DNA from: Alcanivorax sp.
Lineage (GTDB): Bacteria > Pseudomonadota > Gammaproteobacteria > Pseudomonadales > Alcanivoracaceae
Assembly: GCA_022449455.1 (NCBI GenBank)
Contig: JAKUPL010000008.1
Location: forward strand, 116,981 to 180,980
Length of the DNA: 64,000 nucleotides
Direction of reading: 5' to 3'
In this document: piece by piece, positions 26,768-34,143 of the stretch
Numbering within the stretch: the stretch's first letter is position 1
How the letters are laid out: each line of letters begins with the position of its first letter
The notes under the pieces: model-generated
The model's input: only the letters and a program-made list of their open reading frames with translations
What the model was told of the DNA's origin: nothing
Database searches by the model: none
Made by a program: the position numbers and the translations under genes

Positions 26768-27889
26768 ATGCAATTCGTATTGACCGAAGAACAGCAGCTG
26801 GTGCGCGACACGGTGCGCAAGCTGCTCGAAAAGCAATGGGATCCGCGCCGTGACCAGGCCCTGTCTTCAGCGGACGCGGTGGACGGCCCGGTATGGCGGC
26901 AATTGGCCGAACTGGGTTTGCTGGGCGCCGGGCTGCCGGAAGCCCACGGCGGCGCCGGCCTGGGCGCGGTGGCGCTGAGCGTGCTGTGCGCGGACATCGG
27001 TCGCCAGCAATGGCGCGCGCCGTTTCTGGCCAGCGCGGTACTGGCGGGCACCGCCCTGGCCCAGGCGCCGAGCGGTGAGGTGCGTGATCGCTGGCTGCGC
27101 GAGCTGGCCGCCGGGCGGCGGGTGCTGACCCTGGCCGCCCTGGAAGCGGGCGCCGGCTACGATTACCGGGCCATCGCTCTGACGGCCCGGGCGACCGCCG
27201 CCGGCTGGCGGCTGGACGGCCGCAAGCACGTGGTCATGGACGCGGCCTGCGCCGACGCCTTTCTGGTCACCTGCCGAATCGATGACGCGCCGGCCCTGGT
27301 GCTGCTGGAAAAGGATCAGGCGGGCCTGGAGGCGGCGCCGTTCACCGCCTTCGACGGCACCAGCCTGGCCACCTTGACGCTCACCGACGTGGCCCTGCCG
27401 GAGGCGGCGGTGCTGGCCCGGGGGGCGGCGGCGGACCAGGCGCTGGACGCGGCCCTGGCCCACGCTGCCCTGGCGGCGGCGTCGGAAACCCTGGGTGCCT
27501 GCGAGGGCGCCTTCGAACGGACCCTGGATTATTTGCGGCTGCGCGAGCAGTTCGGTGTCCGACTGGCCACCTTCCAGGCGCTGCGCCATCGCGCCAGCGA
27601 TCTGCACGCGGACCTGGAGATGCTGCGCGCCCTGGTGGCCGGCGCGGCGGACGGCCTCAGCCGCGATCCCCGCCATGGCGACGCCTTCGCGGCGCTGGCT
27701 CTGGCGGTGCCGGTGGGCGACCGGGTCTGCCGGGAAGCGATTCAACTGCACGGCGGCATCGGCATGACACGGGAACTGGGTATCGGTGGCTATCTGCTGC
27801 GCGTCAATGCCCTGAGCCGCCTGTTCGGCGACGCCACCTACAACGGCGGGCGCTATCTGGACTATCTGGAGGAGACACCCCATGACTGA
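26768..27889 (+). CDS. Acyl-CoA dehydrogenase, small subunit-type
   Basis: A 373-residue acyl-CoA dehydrogenase homologue beginning MQFVLTEEQQLVRDTVRKLL. The C-terminal FAD-contact segment IQLHGGIGMTRELGIGGYLLR is present, but the Glu-Gly-Thr active-site motif is absent (SRLFGDATYNGG). It is 10 bp after its larger partner and overlaps the crotonase gene by 8 bp. Paired unequal dehydrogenases of this kind form heteromers in pimelate and steroid side-chain degradation; the same is inferred here. Confidence 0.87.
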   Translation: MQFVLTEEQQLVRDTVRKLLEKQWDPRRDQALSSADAVDGPVWRQLAELGLLGAGLPEAHGGAGLGAVALSVLCADIGRQQWRAPFLASAVLAGTALAQAPSGEVRDRWLRELAAGRRVLTLAALEAGAGYDYRAIALTARATAAGWRLDGRKHVVMDAACADAFLVTCRIDDAPALVLLEKDQAGLEAAPFTAFDGTSLATLTLTDVALPEAAVLARGAAADQALDAALAHAALAAASETLGACEGAFERTLDYLRLREQFGVRLATFQALRHRASDLHADLEMLRALVAGAADGLSRDPRHGDAFAALALAVPVGDRVCREAIQLHGGIGMTRELGIGGYLLRVNALSRLFGDATYNGGRYLDYLEETPHD

Positions 27890-28664
27890 TCAAGTGGTTT
27901 TGATGGAGAGTCGGGACAAGGTGGCCGTGGTCATCCTCAATGCCTATGCGATGCGCAATTCGCTGGGCGCGCCGGGCCTGCGCGAGGGCCTGATGGACGC
28001 CATCGAGCGTTTCGAAGCCGACCCGGCGCTGCGCGTGATGGTACTGACCGGCGCCGGCGGGGTGTTCTCCGCCGGTGGCAATCTGGACGCGCTGCGCCGG
28101 ATCCGCGATGAGAAGAAAATCCTGGAGCGGCTGGAAGGCGGCGCGCCTCTGATGGAGCGCATGCTGACCTCCGACAAGCTCTATATCGCGGCGGTGGAAG
28201 GCGCCGCCTTCGGTGCCGGCCTGGGGCTGGCGGCGTCCTGCGACCTGATGGTGGCCGCCGACGGCGCCCGCTTCTGCGCCGCGCAGATTCGCGTGGGCGC
28301 CGCACCGGACGGTTCACTCTGGTGGTCGTTGCCGTTTCGGGTGGGGCCCGGCCGCGCCCGGCGTATTCTGCTCACCGGCGAGGAAGTCCCGGTGGACGAC
28401 GCTCTGCACATGGGCCTGGCGGACCTCGGCGCCGCCCGGGGCGAGGCGCTGACCGTGGCCTTGCAACACGCCGAGCGGCTTGCCGCCGGGCCGCCGCTGG
28501 CTCAGGCCACGGTCAAGCGCCTGGCCCGCGCCCTGGACCCGGACCTGACCACCCGCCTGCGGGTGGAGCGGGAAACCGCCGCCCGCACCTTCGCGTCGGA
28601 CGACTTCGTGGAAGGGGCCAGCGCCTTTTTGGAAAAACGCCGGCCGCGCTTTACCGGCCATTGA
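27882..28664 (+). CDS. Enoyl-CoA hydratase/isomerase family protein
   Basis: A 260-residue crotonase-fold protein. The oxyanion-hole segments are GVFSAGGNLDAL (60-71) and GAAFGAGLGLAASCD (107-121). Both hydratase glutamates are missing: G115 and Q135 stand in their places. Instead D143 in APDGSLWWSLPFRVG resembles the acidic residue of PaaG-type isomerases. It may be an isomerase, a ring-altering enzyme or a hydratase with one acid. Its start overlaps the preceding dehydrogenase gene. Confidence 0.86.
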   Translation: MTDQVVLMESRDKVAVVILNAYAMRNSLGAPGLREGLMDAIERFEADPALRVMVLTGAGGVFSAGGNLDALRRIRDEKKILERLEGGAPLMERMLTSDKLYIAAVEGAAFGAGLGLAASCDLMVAADGARFCAAQIRVGAAPDGSLWWSLPFRVGPGRARRILLTGEEVPVDDALHMGLADLGAARGEALTVALQHAERLAAGPPLAQATVKRLARALDPDLTTRLRVERETAARTFASDDFVEGASAFLEKRRPRFTGH

Positions 28665-28758
28665 AGGCCACGGCGGGCCGTGACCCGCGGGTTCCCGCGC
28701 TGGTCAGGCGCGGCCGGATCGGCAATGCTTTGGGTTTTCGCCGTTGGAGGAAAACGCG

Positions 28759-29178
28759 ATGACCCGGTTCGAGCGGGTGGCCGAGTTGATGGGCCCGCCG
28801 TTCCTGCGCCTGCTGGGCGTGGAGGCGGTCTCCATCGAAGAGGGGCGGGTGGTGTCGCGGGTGGCGATCCGCGAGCAGTTGCATCAGCAAAACGGCTATG
28901 TGCATGCCGGCGTGATCGGCAGCGTCGCCGACCACACCGCCGGTGCCGCCGCCGGCACCCTGCTGGATGAGCACCACATGCCGCTGACCGCCGAGTACAA
29001 GGTCAACCTGCTGCGCCCGGCCACCGGCGTGGCCCTGGTGTGCGAGGCCACCGTGCTGAAGGCCGGGCGAGCGATCACCGTGGCGGAAGCGGAGGTGTTC
29101 GCCGAGGACGGGCAGGGTGGCCGCAAGCTGGTGGCCAAGGCCACCGTGACCCTGTCCATCGTACCGGTGCGTGGCTGA
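28759..29178 (+). CDS. PaaI-family hotdog thioesterase
   Basis: A 139-residue hotdog-fold acyl-CoA thioesterase. The family motif HQQNGYVHAGVIGSVADHTAG contains the catalytic Asp region. It would release stalled acyl-CoA intermediates and so protect the CoA pool, as PaaI does in phenylacetate catabolism. ATG 28759 follows TTGGAGGAAAA; the TTG within that sequence is not the start. The gene lies 94 bp after the crotonase and converges with cynS. Confidence 0.88.
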   Translation: MTRFERVAELMGPPFLRLLGVEAVSIEEGRVVSRVAIREQLHQQNGYVHAGVIGSVADHTAGAAAGTLLDEHHMPLTAEYKVNLLRPATGVALVCEATVLKAGRAITVAEAEVFAEDGQGGRKLVAKATVTLSIVPVRG

Positions 29179-29622
29179 TCAATAGACCTTGTAGGGCAGA
29201 AATTTGCCGGTCATCAGGATTTTGACCCGGTCGCCTTTCGGGTTTTCCTCGCGCTGAATGTCCATGTCGAAATCGATGGCGCTCATGATGCCGTCGCCGA
29301 ATTCCTCGTGGATCAGTTCCTTCATGGCGCAACCGTACACGTGCACGGCTTCGTACAGGCGGTAGATCAAGGGGTCGCGGGCGTCGGTCTCGCCGCCCTT
29401 GGACGGAACGATCTGCAGCCAGGCCACCGCCTCGTCGGAAAGGCCGAACAGTTCGCCGACGGTGGCGGCCTGCTGCTTGCTCATGGCCATCTGGCCGAGG
29501 CAGGCGGCGGTGGTCCATTCCTTGCTGTTGCCGACGGCGTCGGCCACCGCTTTCCAGGTAAGGCCCTTGGCCACCTTGGCGGCGCGGATCATTTCGGTGA
29601 CTTGGGTTCGGTTGCTGATCAT
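29179..29622 (-). CDS. cynS: Cyanate hydratase (cyanase)
   Basis: A 147-residue cyanase converting cyanate and bicarbonate to carbamate and CO2, which yields ammonia. The catalytic residues are all present: R88 and E91 in PLIYRLYEAVHVY and S114 in GIMSAIDFDMDI. The N-terminal HTH-like domain and C-terminal KILMTGKFLPYKVY are typical, and the enzyme is a decamer in known cases. It lies 48 bp downstream of the rubredoxin-reductase gene and appears to be the last gene of that operon. No carbonic anhydrase gene is next to it, unlike the E. coli cyn operon. Confidence 0.96.
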   Translation of the reverse strand: MISNRTQVTEMIRAAKVAKGLTWKAVADAVGNSKEWTTAACLGQMAMSKQQAATVGELFGLSDEAVAWLQIVPSKGGETDARDPLIYRLYEAVHVYGCAMKELIHEEFGDGIMSAIDFDMDIQREENPKGDRVKILMTGKFLPYKVY

Positions 29623-29670
29623 GGGTAGTACTCCATTGCAGTGTGGAAAAACCGGTAGGTAACGGAAGCG

Positions 29671-31017
29671 TCAGGCCGCGTCCCGCCGGGGCGGGCGGCC
29701 CACCGTCAGGCTGGCGGTGGTTTCGCCGTCGCGGCATTGGCGCAGGGCCAGGTAATCGTCGTTTTCGTGTTCCACCTCCCAGCTCAGGGCCGGGTCCGGG
29801 GCGCCGCGCAGTACGATGGGCAGCTGCCGGGTTTTGAGCCGCACCACCGGCGCGCGGTGGCGATAGCCCGGATGCGGACGGTCGAGAAGATGGTGGGCGA
29901 TGGCCTCCGCCTGACGAGGGATCGGTTCGATAAAACGGCAAGGCGCGCCGTCGATGCTGATGCAATCTCCCAGCGCATGGATGCCGTCCACGCTGGTGGC
30001 CAGGGTGTCGGCGCTGACCGCGATGCCCCGCTCGAACGCCAGCCCCGCCTGGCGCGCCAGGCGCGATTCGGTGACCAGGCCGGTGGCGGCCACCACCTGA
30101 TCCACGGCCAGCGACCGGCCGTCTTCCAGATGCACGGTGCGCCCCGCCGCCGTGGCGGTGACCGTGGCCACCCCGGTGTCGCCCAGGAAGGTCACGCCCA
30201 GTCGATCCAGATGCCGCGCCAGCCGGTCCACCGCCGGCGACGGCAGCAGGCCGGCCAGTGGACCGCTCTGCTGATCGATCAGGGTCACGGCGTGGCCGGC
30301 GTGGGCCAGATCCTCCGCCAGCTCACAGCCGATCATGCCGGCGCCGACCACCGCCACGCGCCGGGGCGCGCCGTCCAGCGCGGCTTGCAGCCCACCCCAG
30401 CCGTGCAGGTGGTTGATGCGCCAGCACAGCGGCTCGGGCAGCGCCGGTGGCAGGGCCGGGCGGGCACCGTGGGCCAGCACCAGGGCGCGGTAGGTAAAGG
30501 CCCCCCGGGTGGTGCGCAGTTGCCGCAGGGCCGGCGAAATGCCCACCGCGAAGGTTTCCGCCAGCAGCGTGACGCCCAGGCGGCGGGCGGCGTCGGCGCC
30601 GCTTTCCCGGGCCAGGGCCGGCGCGCGCAGGCCACGGCTCAGCGCCACCGACAGCTCCGGCTTGTGGTAGATGTCGCCCTGGCAGGCGGTGACCAGGGTG
30701 ATCGGCACCTCCTGATCCAGGGCGCGCAGCGCCTCCACCAGACTCCAGCCGGCGAGGCCGGCGCCGACCACCACGATGCTGTCGCGGGACGGCGCCACCG
30801 CCGGCGCCGCCGGCGCGGGGGCCGCCGCCGGCGGTTCGTAGAGTTCAAAGTCGCCCTTGCCGACGCCGCACAGCGGGCATTCCCAGTCGTCGGGGATGTC
30901 CTCGAAGCGGGTGCCCGGCGGCAGGCCGCCGTCCGGGTCGCCCTGTTCCTCGTCGTAGATCAGGCCGCAGGCCAGGCAGATGTACTGGCGCCAGGGGCGC
31001 TGGTCATGGTCGCTCAT
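29671..31017 (-). CDS. Rubredoxin fused to FAD-dependent rubredoxin reductase
   Basis: A 448-residue fusion. The first 60 residues are a rubredoxin with iron ligands C14 and C17 (CLACG) and C47 and C50 (CPLCG). An Ala/Pro linker leads to a NAD(P)H:rubredoxin reductase domain with FAD motif [15 protein letters not shown] motif [17 protein letters not shown] and the C-terminal FAD contact [11 protein letters not shown]. It should pass electrons from NAD(P)H to a partner oxygenase or peroxidase. ATG 31017 overlaps the preceding gene's stop as ATGA. The two proteins are normally separate in alkane hydroxylation; the fusion and the context point to another redox partner. Confidence 0.93.
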   Translation of the reverse strand: MSDHDQRPWRQYICLACGLIYDEEQGDPDGGLPPGTRFEDIPDDWECPLCGVGKGDFELYEPPAAAPAPAAPAVAPSRDSIVVVGAGLAGWSLVEALRALDQEVPITLVTACQGDIYHKPELSVALSRGLRAPALARESGADAARRLGVTLLAETFAVGISPALRQLRTTRGAFTYRALVLAHGARPALPPALPEPLCWRINHLHGWGGLQAALDGAPRRVAVVGAGMIGCELAEDLAHAGHAVTLIDQQSGPLAGLLPSPAVDRLARHLDRLGVTFLGDTGVATVTATAAGRTVHLEDGRSLAVDQVVAATGLVTESRLARQAGLAFERGIAVSADTLATSVDGIHALGDCISIDGAPCRFIEPIPRQAEAIAHHLLDRPHPGYRHRAPVVRLKTRQLPIVLRGAPDPALSWEVEHENDDYLALRQCRDGETTASLTVGRPPRRDAA

Positions 31018-32168
31018 GCGGAGGTCTCCTCCCCGGCCGGCCATTGCTCGCGGCACAGCCGGTCCATTTCCCAGCGCAGGTGTTTGATCGCCGGGGTGAC
31101 GATGGCCACGAACTGCGCCTCGCGGAGGCGTCGCTGGGCGGCGGCGGACAGGGCGTAGCCGCGCGCGCCCTGATGCAGCATGGCGGACTGGGCGGCGCGC
31201 AGGGCGAAATCGGCGCCCTGGGTACGCAGGTCCAGCACGTCCAGCAGATAGTCGCGGCTGTCGTCGTACGGGGTGGCGGCCAGCAGGCCGGCGCGGCGTT
31301 CCAGATCCTCCAGCTCGGCGCGCAGGGTATCCGGCCGCTGATCCAGGAAGCGATTGACGTGGCCGAGCTGGCCCTCCACCTCCAGGATCGAATCCAGGCT
31401 GCCCTGGGCCACGCCCAGGGCCATGCCGGCCTGAAGCAGGATGAAGCCGGCGCGAACCTCGGCGATAAAGGGGCGGGCCGGGTCGGCGATCAGTCGCTCC
31501 GCGCCCACCGGGTAGTCTTGCAGGCGGATGCCCCAGGTGCTGCTGCCCTCCATACCCGAGAAGGTGGGGCAGGGCCGCAGCTCGACCTGGTCGTCGCATT
31601 CCAACAGGAACATGATCTCCCCCTGGATCCGGTCCCGGTCGTCACGAACCTGGGCCAGGGCGCCGCAGTACTGGCCCGGTGCGATGTGGCTGACCCAGGG
31701 CAATACGCCGCTGACCCGGTAGCCGCCGTGGCCGTCCGGACGGGCGCGCAGCGCCATGCGCTCGATGCCCGACAGCGCCTTCATCGGGTTGGACAGAGCG
31801 GTGCCGCCGAAGCGGGCGCCGCGCCGATGGGCGTCCAGCCGCGCGCCGGCCAGCGCCGGGTTGCCGGAGCGTGCCATGTACAGACCGCACACCTGGTGGG
31901 CCCAGACCAGAAAGCCGGTGGTGCCGCAACGGCGCGCCACCCGTTGCATGGCGCCGATGGCCAGATCGAAACGGGGGTGCTCGCCCAGGTGGGCGTCCAG
32001 ACCGCCGGCCTCACCCAGGGCGCGCATGATCTCCAGCGGATAATGGCCTTCCTGGTCGATGCGGTAGGCCAGCGCCGCCAGCGGGCCGTCGGCGATGTCC
32101 GCCACCCGTTCCAACAAGGCGTCGGCGTGGTCGGGGGCCTCGGCGGGGAGGGATTGCAGGCTGTTCAT
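31014..32168 (-). CDS. Acyl-CoA-dehydrogenase-fold flavoprotein
   Basis: A 385-residue flavoprotein of the acyl-CoA dehydrogenase superfamily. [20 protein letters not shown] and [19 protein letters not shown] mark the middle and beta domains. The C-terminus ([14 protein letters not shown]) lacks the catalytic Glu-Gly-Thr motif of true dehydrogenases, so an oxygen-using (monooxygenase-like, compare DszC or SfnB) or other redox reaction is plausible. ATG 32168 follows GGAGAAG. It overlaps the rubredoxin-reductase start (ATGA), which suggests the two proteins work together. Its substrate is unknown. Confidence 0.8.
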   Translation of the reverse strand: MNSLQSLPAEAPDHADALLERVADIADGPLAALAYRIDQEGHYPLEIMRALGEAGGLDAHLGEHPRFDLAIGAMQRVARRCGTTGFLVWAHQVCGLYMARSGNPALAGARLDAHRRGARFGGTALSNPMKALSGIERMALRARPDGHGGYRVSGVLPWVSHIAPGQYCGALAQVRDDRDRIQGEIMFLLECDDQVELRPCPTFSGMEGSSTWGIRLQDYPVGAERLIADPARPFIAEVRAGFILLQAGMALGVAQGSLDSILEVEGQLGHVNRFLDQRPDTLRAELEDLERRAGLLAATPYDDSRDYLLDVLDLRTQGADFALRAAQSAMLHQGARGYALSAAAQRRLREAQFVAIVTPAIKHLRWEMDRLCREQWPAGEETSA

Positions 32169-32199
32169 GGGCTTCTCCGGCTGCGGTCGGCGACGGCCT

Positions 32200-32748
32200 T
32201 CATTCGGCCAGGGCGATATCGAAAGCGATCGGGTTGCGCATGCTGTTGGCCACCGGCGAGAAGTAGTTGGCCTGTTGCACGATCTCGTCGAGGGCGTCGC
32301 GGTCGGCGTCGCCTTCCACCAGCACCCGCACGCGGATTTCCTGAAAGCCCATCTGCGAGGGAATGCGGTGGGCACCGCCGGCGCCCCAGGCGGCGCTGTT
32401 GCCGATGTCGCCTTCCAGGAACAGTTCCAGCCGTGACAGCTTCACGTTCTTCCAGGTGGCCACCGCGGTGATGCCCACCGCCAGACAACCGCCCAGCGCG
32501 GACAGCACGATTTCGCCCGGCGCCGGCGCCGTGTTCTGGCCGAACAGATGCAAGGGCTCGTCCACCACCACCGCCTCGTGGTCGCCCACATAGGAGAGCG
32601 TGCGGTATTGCCCTTCGCACACCGTGTGAACCTTGTTGGTGCCGCGGGCCTGGGGATTGTTGCGGCCCTTTTCGGCGAAGCCGAGCAGGCCGTCGCGGTC
32701 GATGGGACGCAGATGGGTGTGAACGGTGTTGGCGGTTTGTGTGCTCAA
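32200..32748 (-). CDS. OsmC-family protein
   Basis: A 182-residue OsmC/Ohr-fold protein. The two redox cysteines are C44 (VHTVCEGQYR) and C88 (SALGGCLAVG). OsmC proteins reduce organic or other peroxides through this cysteine pair. The start is a TTG at 32748 with AAGGAGAG before it. It is the first gene of the leftward operon; a -24/-12 promoter lies 86 bp upstream. Its place before a flavoprotein and an electron-transfer fusion suggests handling of a peroxide or reactive sulfur/nitrogen intermediate. Confidence 0.87.
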   Translation of the reverse strand: MSTQTANTVHTHLRPIDRDGLLGFAEKGRNNPQARGTNKVHTVCEGQYRTLSYVGDHEAVVVDEPLHLFGQNTAPAPGEIVLSALGGCLAVGITAVATWKNVKLSRLELFLEGDIGNSAAWGAGGAHRIPSQMGFQEIRVRVLVEGDADRDALDEIVQQANYFSPVANSMRNPIAFDIALAE

Positions 32749-32833
32749 GGGACTCTCCTTGGTTAATTGGGCCTGGTTAATCGGGCCTGCTTAATCGGTG
32801 AAAGGGGCAAAAGCCCGCGAACGAGCCCTCTAT

Positions 32834-32849
32834 CGCAAAGGCTGTGCCA
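32834..32849 (-). promoter_or_regulatory. Sigma-54 (-24/-12) promoter of the OsmC-cynS operon
   Basis: On the minus strand: TGGCACAGCCTTTGCG, preceded by C. The TGGCAC block is perfect, TTGC is perfect, and the spacing is exact. The predicted start is near 32823, about 75 bases before the TTG start codon. Confidence 0.85.
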
Positions 32850-32901
32850 GAAGCGCGAGGGGCCGCCGGGGTAACCGGAGTGCGGCAGGAAAATCTTTTT
32901 G

Positions 32902-32914
32902 ATTCAAAGGCTTG
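32902..32914 (+). promoter_or_regulatory. Possible IHF site
   Basis: ATTCAAAGGCTTG matches the IHF consensus WATCAAN4TTR except at one position, within an AT-rich patch unusual for this region. It lies between the enhancer-like dyads and the leftward sigma-54 promoter, where IHF normally bends DNA for looping. Confidence 0.4.
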
Positions 32915-32994
32915 AGAGAGGGTCGGCGGGCGCGTGGCGAACCGGGGCGGTGCCCGGGGTGGACGGTACCGGCCAACGGAACACGACAAAGCAC

Positions 32995-33026
32995 GACAAT
33001 GTCCGTTTTCGTCGTCGGACATTGTC
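32995..33026. promoter_or_regulatory. Pair of palindromes, enhancer-like, shared by two divergent operons
   Basis: GACAATGTC (32995-33003) and GACATTGTC (33018-33026) are each palindromes about a central base, and they are inverted copies of each other; CGACAATGTCCG and CGGACATTGTCG agree over 12 bp. Their centres are 23 bp apart, about two helical turns. They lie some 146 bp from the leftward and 180 bp from the rightward -24 element, the usual distance for sites bound by a sigma-54 activator. The activator gene at 36215 is the natural candidate. Confidence 0.68.
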
Positions 33027-33082
33027 GCGTGCTCCCCCGGAAGGCCCGCGCGAATCCGGGCCCCGGCCCCGTCACCGCCGGC

Positions 33083-33117
33083 GGTCGGATCCCGGGCGTG
33101 CCGGGGTCGGACCCCGG
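33083..33117. repeat. Imperfect 13-bp direct repeat with hairpin
   Basis: GGTCGGATCCCGG (33083-33095) and GGTCGGACCCCGG (33105-33117) differ at one base and are 22 bp apart. The second is part of a near-perfect palindrome CCGGGGTC-G-GACCCCGG (33101-33117). They lie between the enhancer-like dyads and the G-rich tract. Confidence 0.55.
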
Positions 33118-33118
33118 T

Positions 33119-33200
33119 AAGTGGTTGTTTTGGTGGGGATTTGGGTGGGTTTTGGGGTGTTTGGGAGGCGTTGGCGGGGGTTTTTTGGGGGGATTTTTGG
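33119..33200 (+). other. G/T-only tract with G-quadruplex motif
   Basis: This stretch of about 80 bases is almost free of C and A on the plus strand. Runs GGGG-ATTT-GGG-T-GGG-TTTT-GGGG (33135-33157) and a further GGG at 33163 meet the usual G-quadruplex rule; runs of five and six G follow at 33176-33192. It ends just before the rightward sigma-54 promoter. Confidence 0.7.
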
Positions 33201-33206
33201 CCCGGC

Positions 33207-33222
33207 TGGCATGGAACCTGCT
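33207..33222 (+). promoter_or_regulatory. Sigma-54 (-24/-12) promoter of the ABC importer operon
   Basis: TGGCATGGAACCTGCT preceded by C: the GG and GC are at exact spacing, with one mismatch in each block (T for C at -24, C for T at -12). The predicted start near 33233 lies about 40 bases before the ATG at 33274, and it rules out the longer reading of that gene from 33121. Confidence 0.75.
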
Positions 33223-33273
33223 CTTTACTTTCCGTCGACCCGTTCAGGGCCCGTTGCCAGCCGGAGTACGAAG

Positions 33274-34116
33274 ATGGGAGCCACCATTCACCTCAATGCC
33301 ATCACGCATCGCTACAAGGCGGGGGCGCCCACCGTCCTCGAGGACATCGACGATCAGATCAAGAGCGGCGAGCGGGTGGTACTGATTGGCCGCAGCGGCT
33401 GTGGCAAATCCACCCTGCTGCACATGATCGCCGGGCTGCTGATGCCCGCCGAGGGGTGCGTGAAGATCGCCGGTCGCCAGGTGGTCCGTCCCTCCGCCAA
33501 GTGGAACATGATGTTCCAGAAACCGTCGCTGTATCCGTGGATGAACGTGCGCGACAACGTGGCGTTGGGGCTGCGGTTCGCCGGCGCCGGCAAAGCCGAG
33601 ATCCGCGAGCGGGTGGCCGGGCTGCTGGATCTGGTGGGGCTGGCCGACCAGGCCGGGGCCAACGTGCAGAGCCTGTCCGGCGGCCAGCAGCAACGGGTGG
33701 CGCTGGCGCGGTCGCTGGCCACGCGGCCGGACGTGTTGCTGCTGGACGAACCGTTTTCCGCCCTGGACGCCTTTACCCGGGCCAGCCTGCAACAGGAAGT
33801 GGCCGGCATCTGCGGTGATCTGGGCATCACCCTGGTGACCGTTACCCACGACATCGACGAGGCCATTCTGATGGCTGATCGGGTGCTGATCATGGGCCGC
33901 AATCCCGGGCGCATCGAAGCCCGCCTGACGGTGGACCTGCCCTGGCCGAGGGATCCGGGCAGCGTCGATTTCCAGCAGCGCCGGCGCGCGCTGATGGAAC
34001 AATTCCAGCAAACCGACCAATTCCAGCAAACCGGTGACGGCTCACGGACCGAGCGTCCGCCGTCGTCGGCACAGGACCGGGACGGCGCCCCCTGGCGCCG
34101 CGTCAGCAACGGCTGA
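33274..34116 (+). CDS. ABC importer ATP-binding protein, nitrate/sulfonate type
   Basis: A 280-residue ATPase of the NrtD/SsuB/TauB group. Walker A is LIGRSGCGKSTLLHMIAGL, the signature is LSGGQQQRVALARSLA, and Walker B is VLLLDEPFSALDAFTRASL. The C-terminal tail is long, with FQQTDQFQQTG repeated. ATG 33274 has GGAG eight bases upstream and is the only start downstream of the sigma-54 promoter. It heads an operon with a binding protein, a permease and a sigma-54 activator. Related importers take up nitrate, cyanate, taurine or alkanesulfonates. Confidence 0.88.
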   Translation: MGATIHLNAITHRYKAGAPTVLEDIDDQIKSGERVVLIGRSGCGKSTLLHMIAGLLMPAEGCVKIAGRQVVRPSAKWNMMFQKPSLYPWMNVRDNVALGLRFAGAGKAEIRERVAGLLDLVGLADQAGANVQSLSGGQQQRVALARSLATRPDVLLLDEPFSALDAFTRASLQQEVAGICGDLGITLVTVTHDIDEAILMADRVLIMGRNPGRIEARLTVDLPWPRDPGSVDFQQRRRALMEQFQQTDQFQQTGDGSRTERPPSSAQDRDGAPWRRVSNG

Positions 34117-34143
34117 TTCCAACCCACCCGAGGAGAGCGATGA

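Noticed and set aside
29623..29670. Separate promoter for cynS
   Set aside because: No -24/-12 or -35/-10 pair with correct spacing in the 48-bp gap; treated as part of the OsmC operon.
33121..33273. Longer N-terminus for the ABC ATPase from GTG 33121
   Set aside because: It would translate the G/T tract, lies upstream of the sigma-54 promoter start, and gives a sequence unlike the family.
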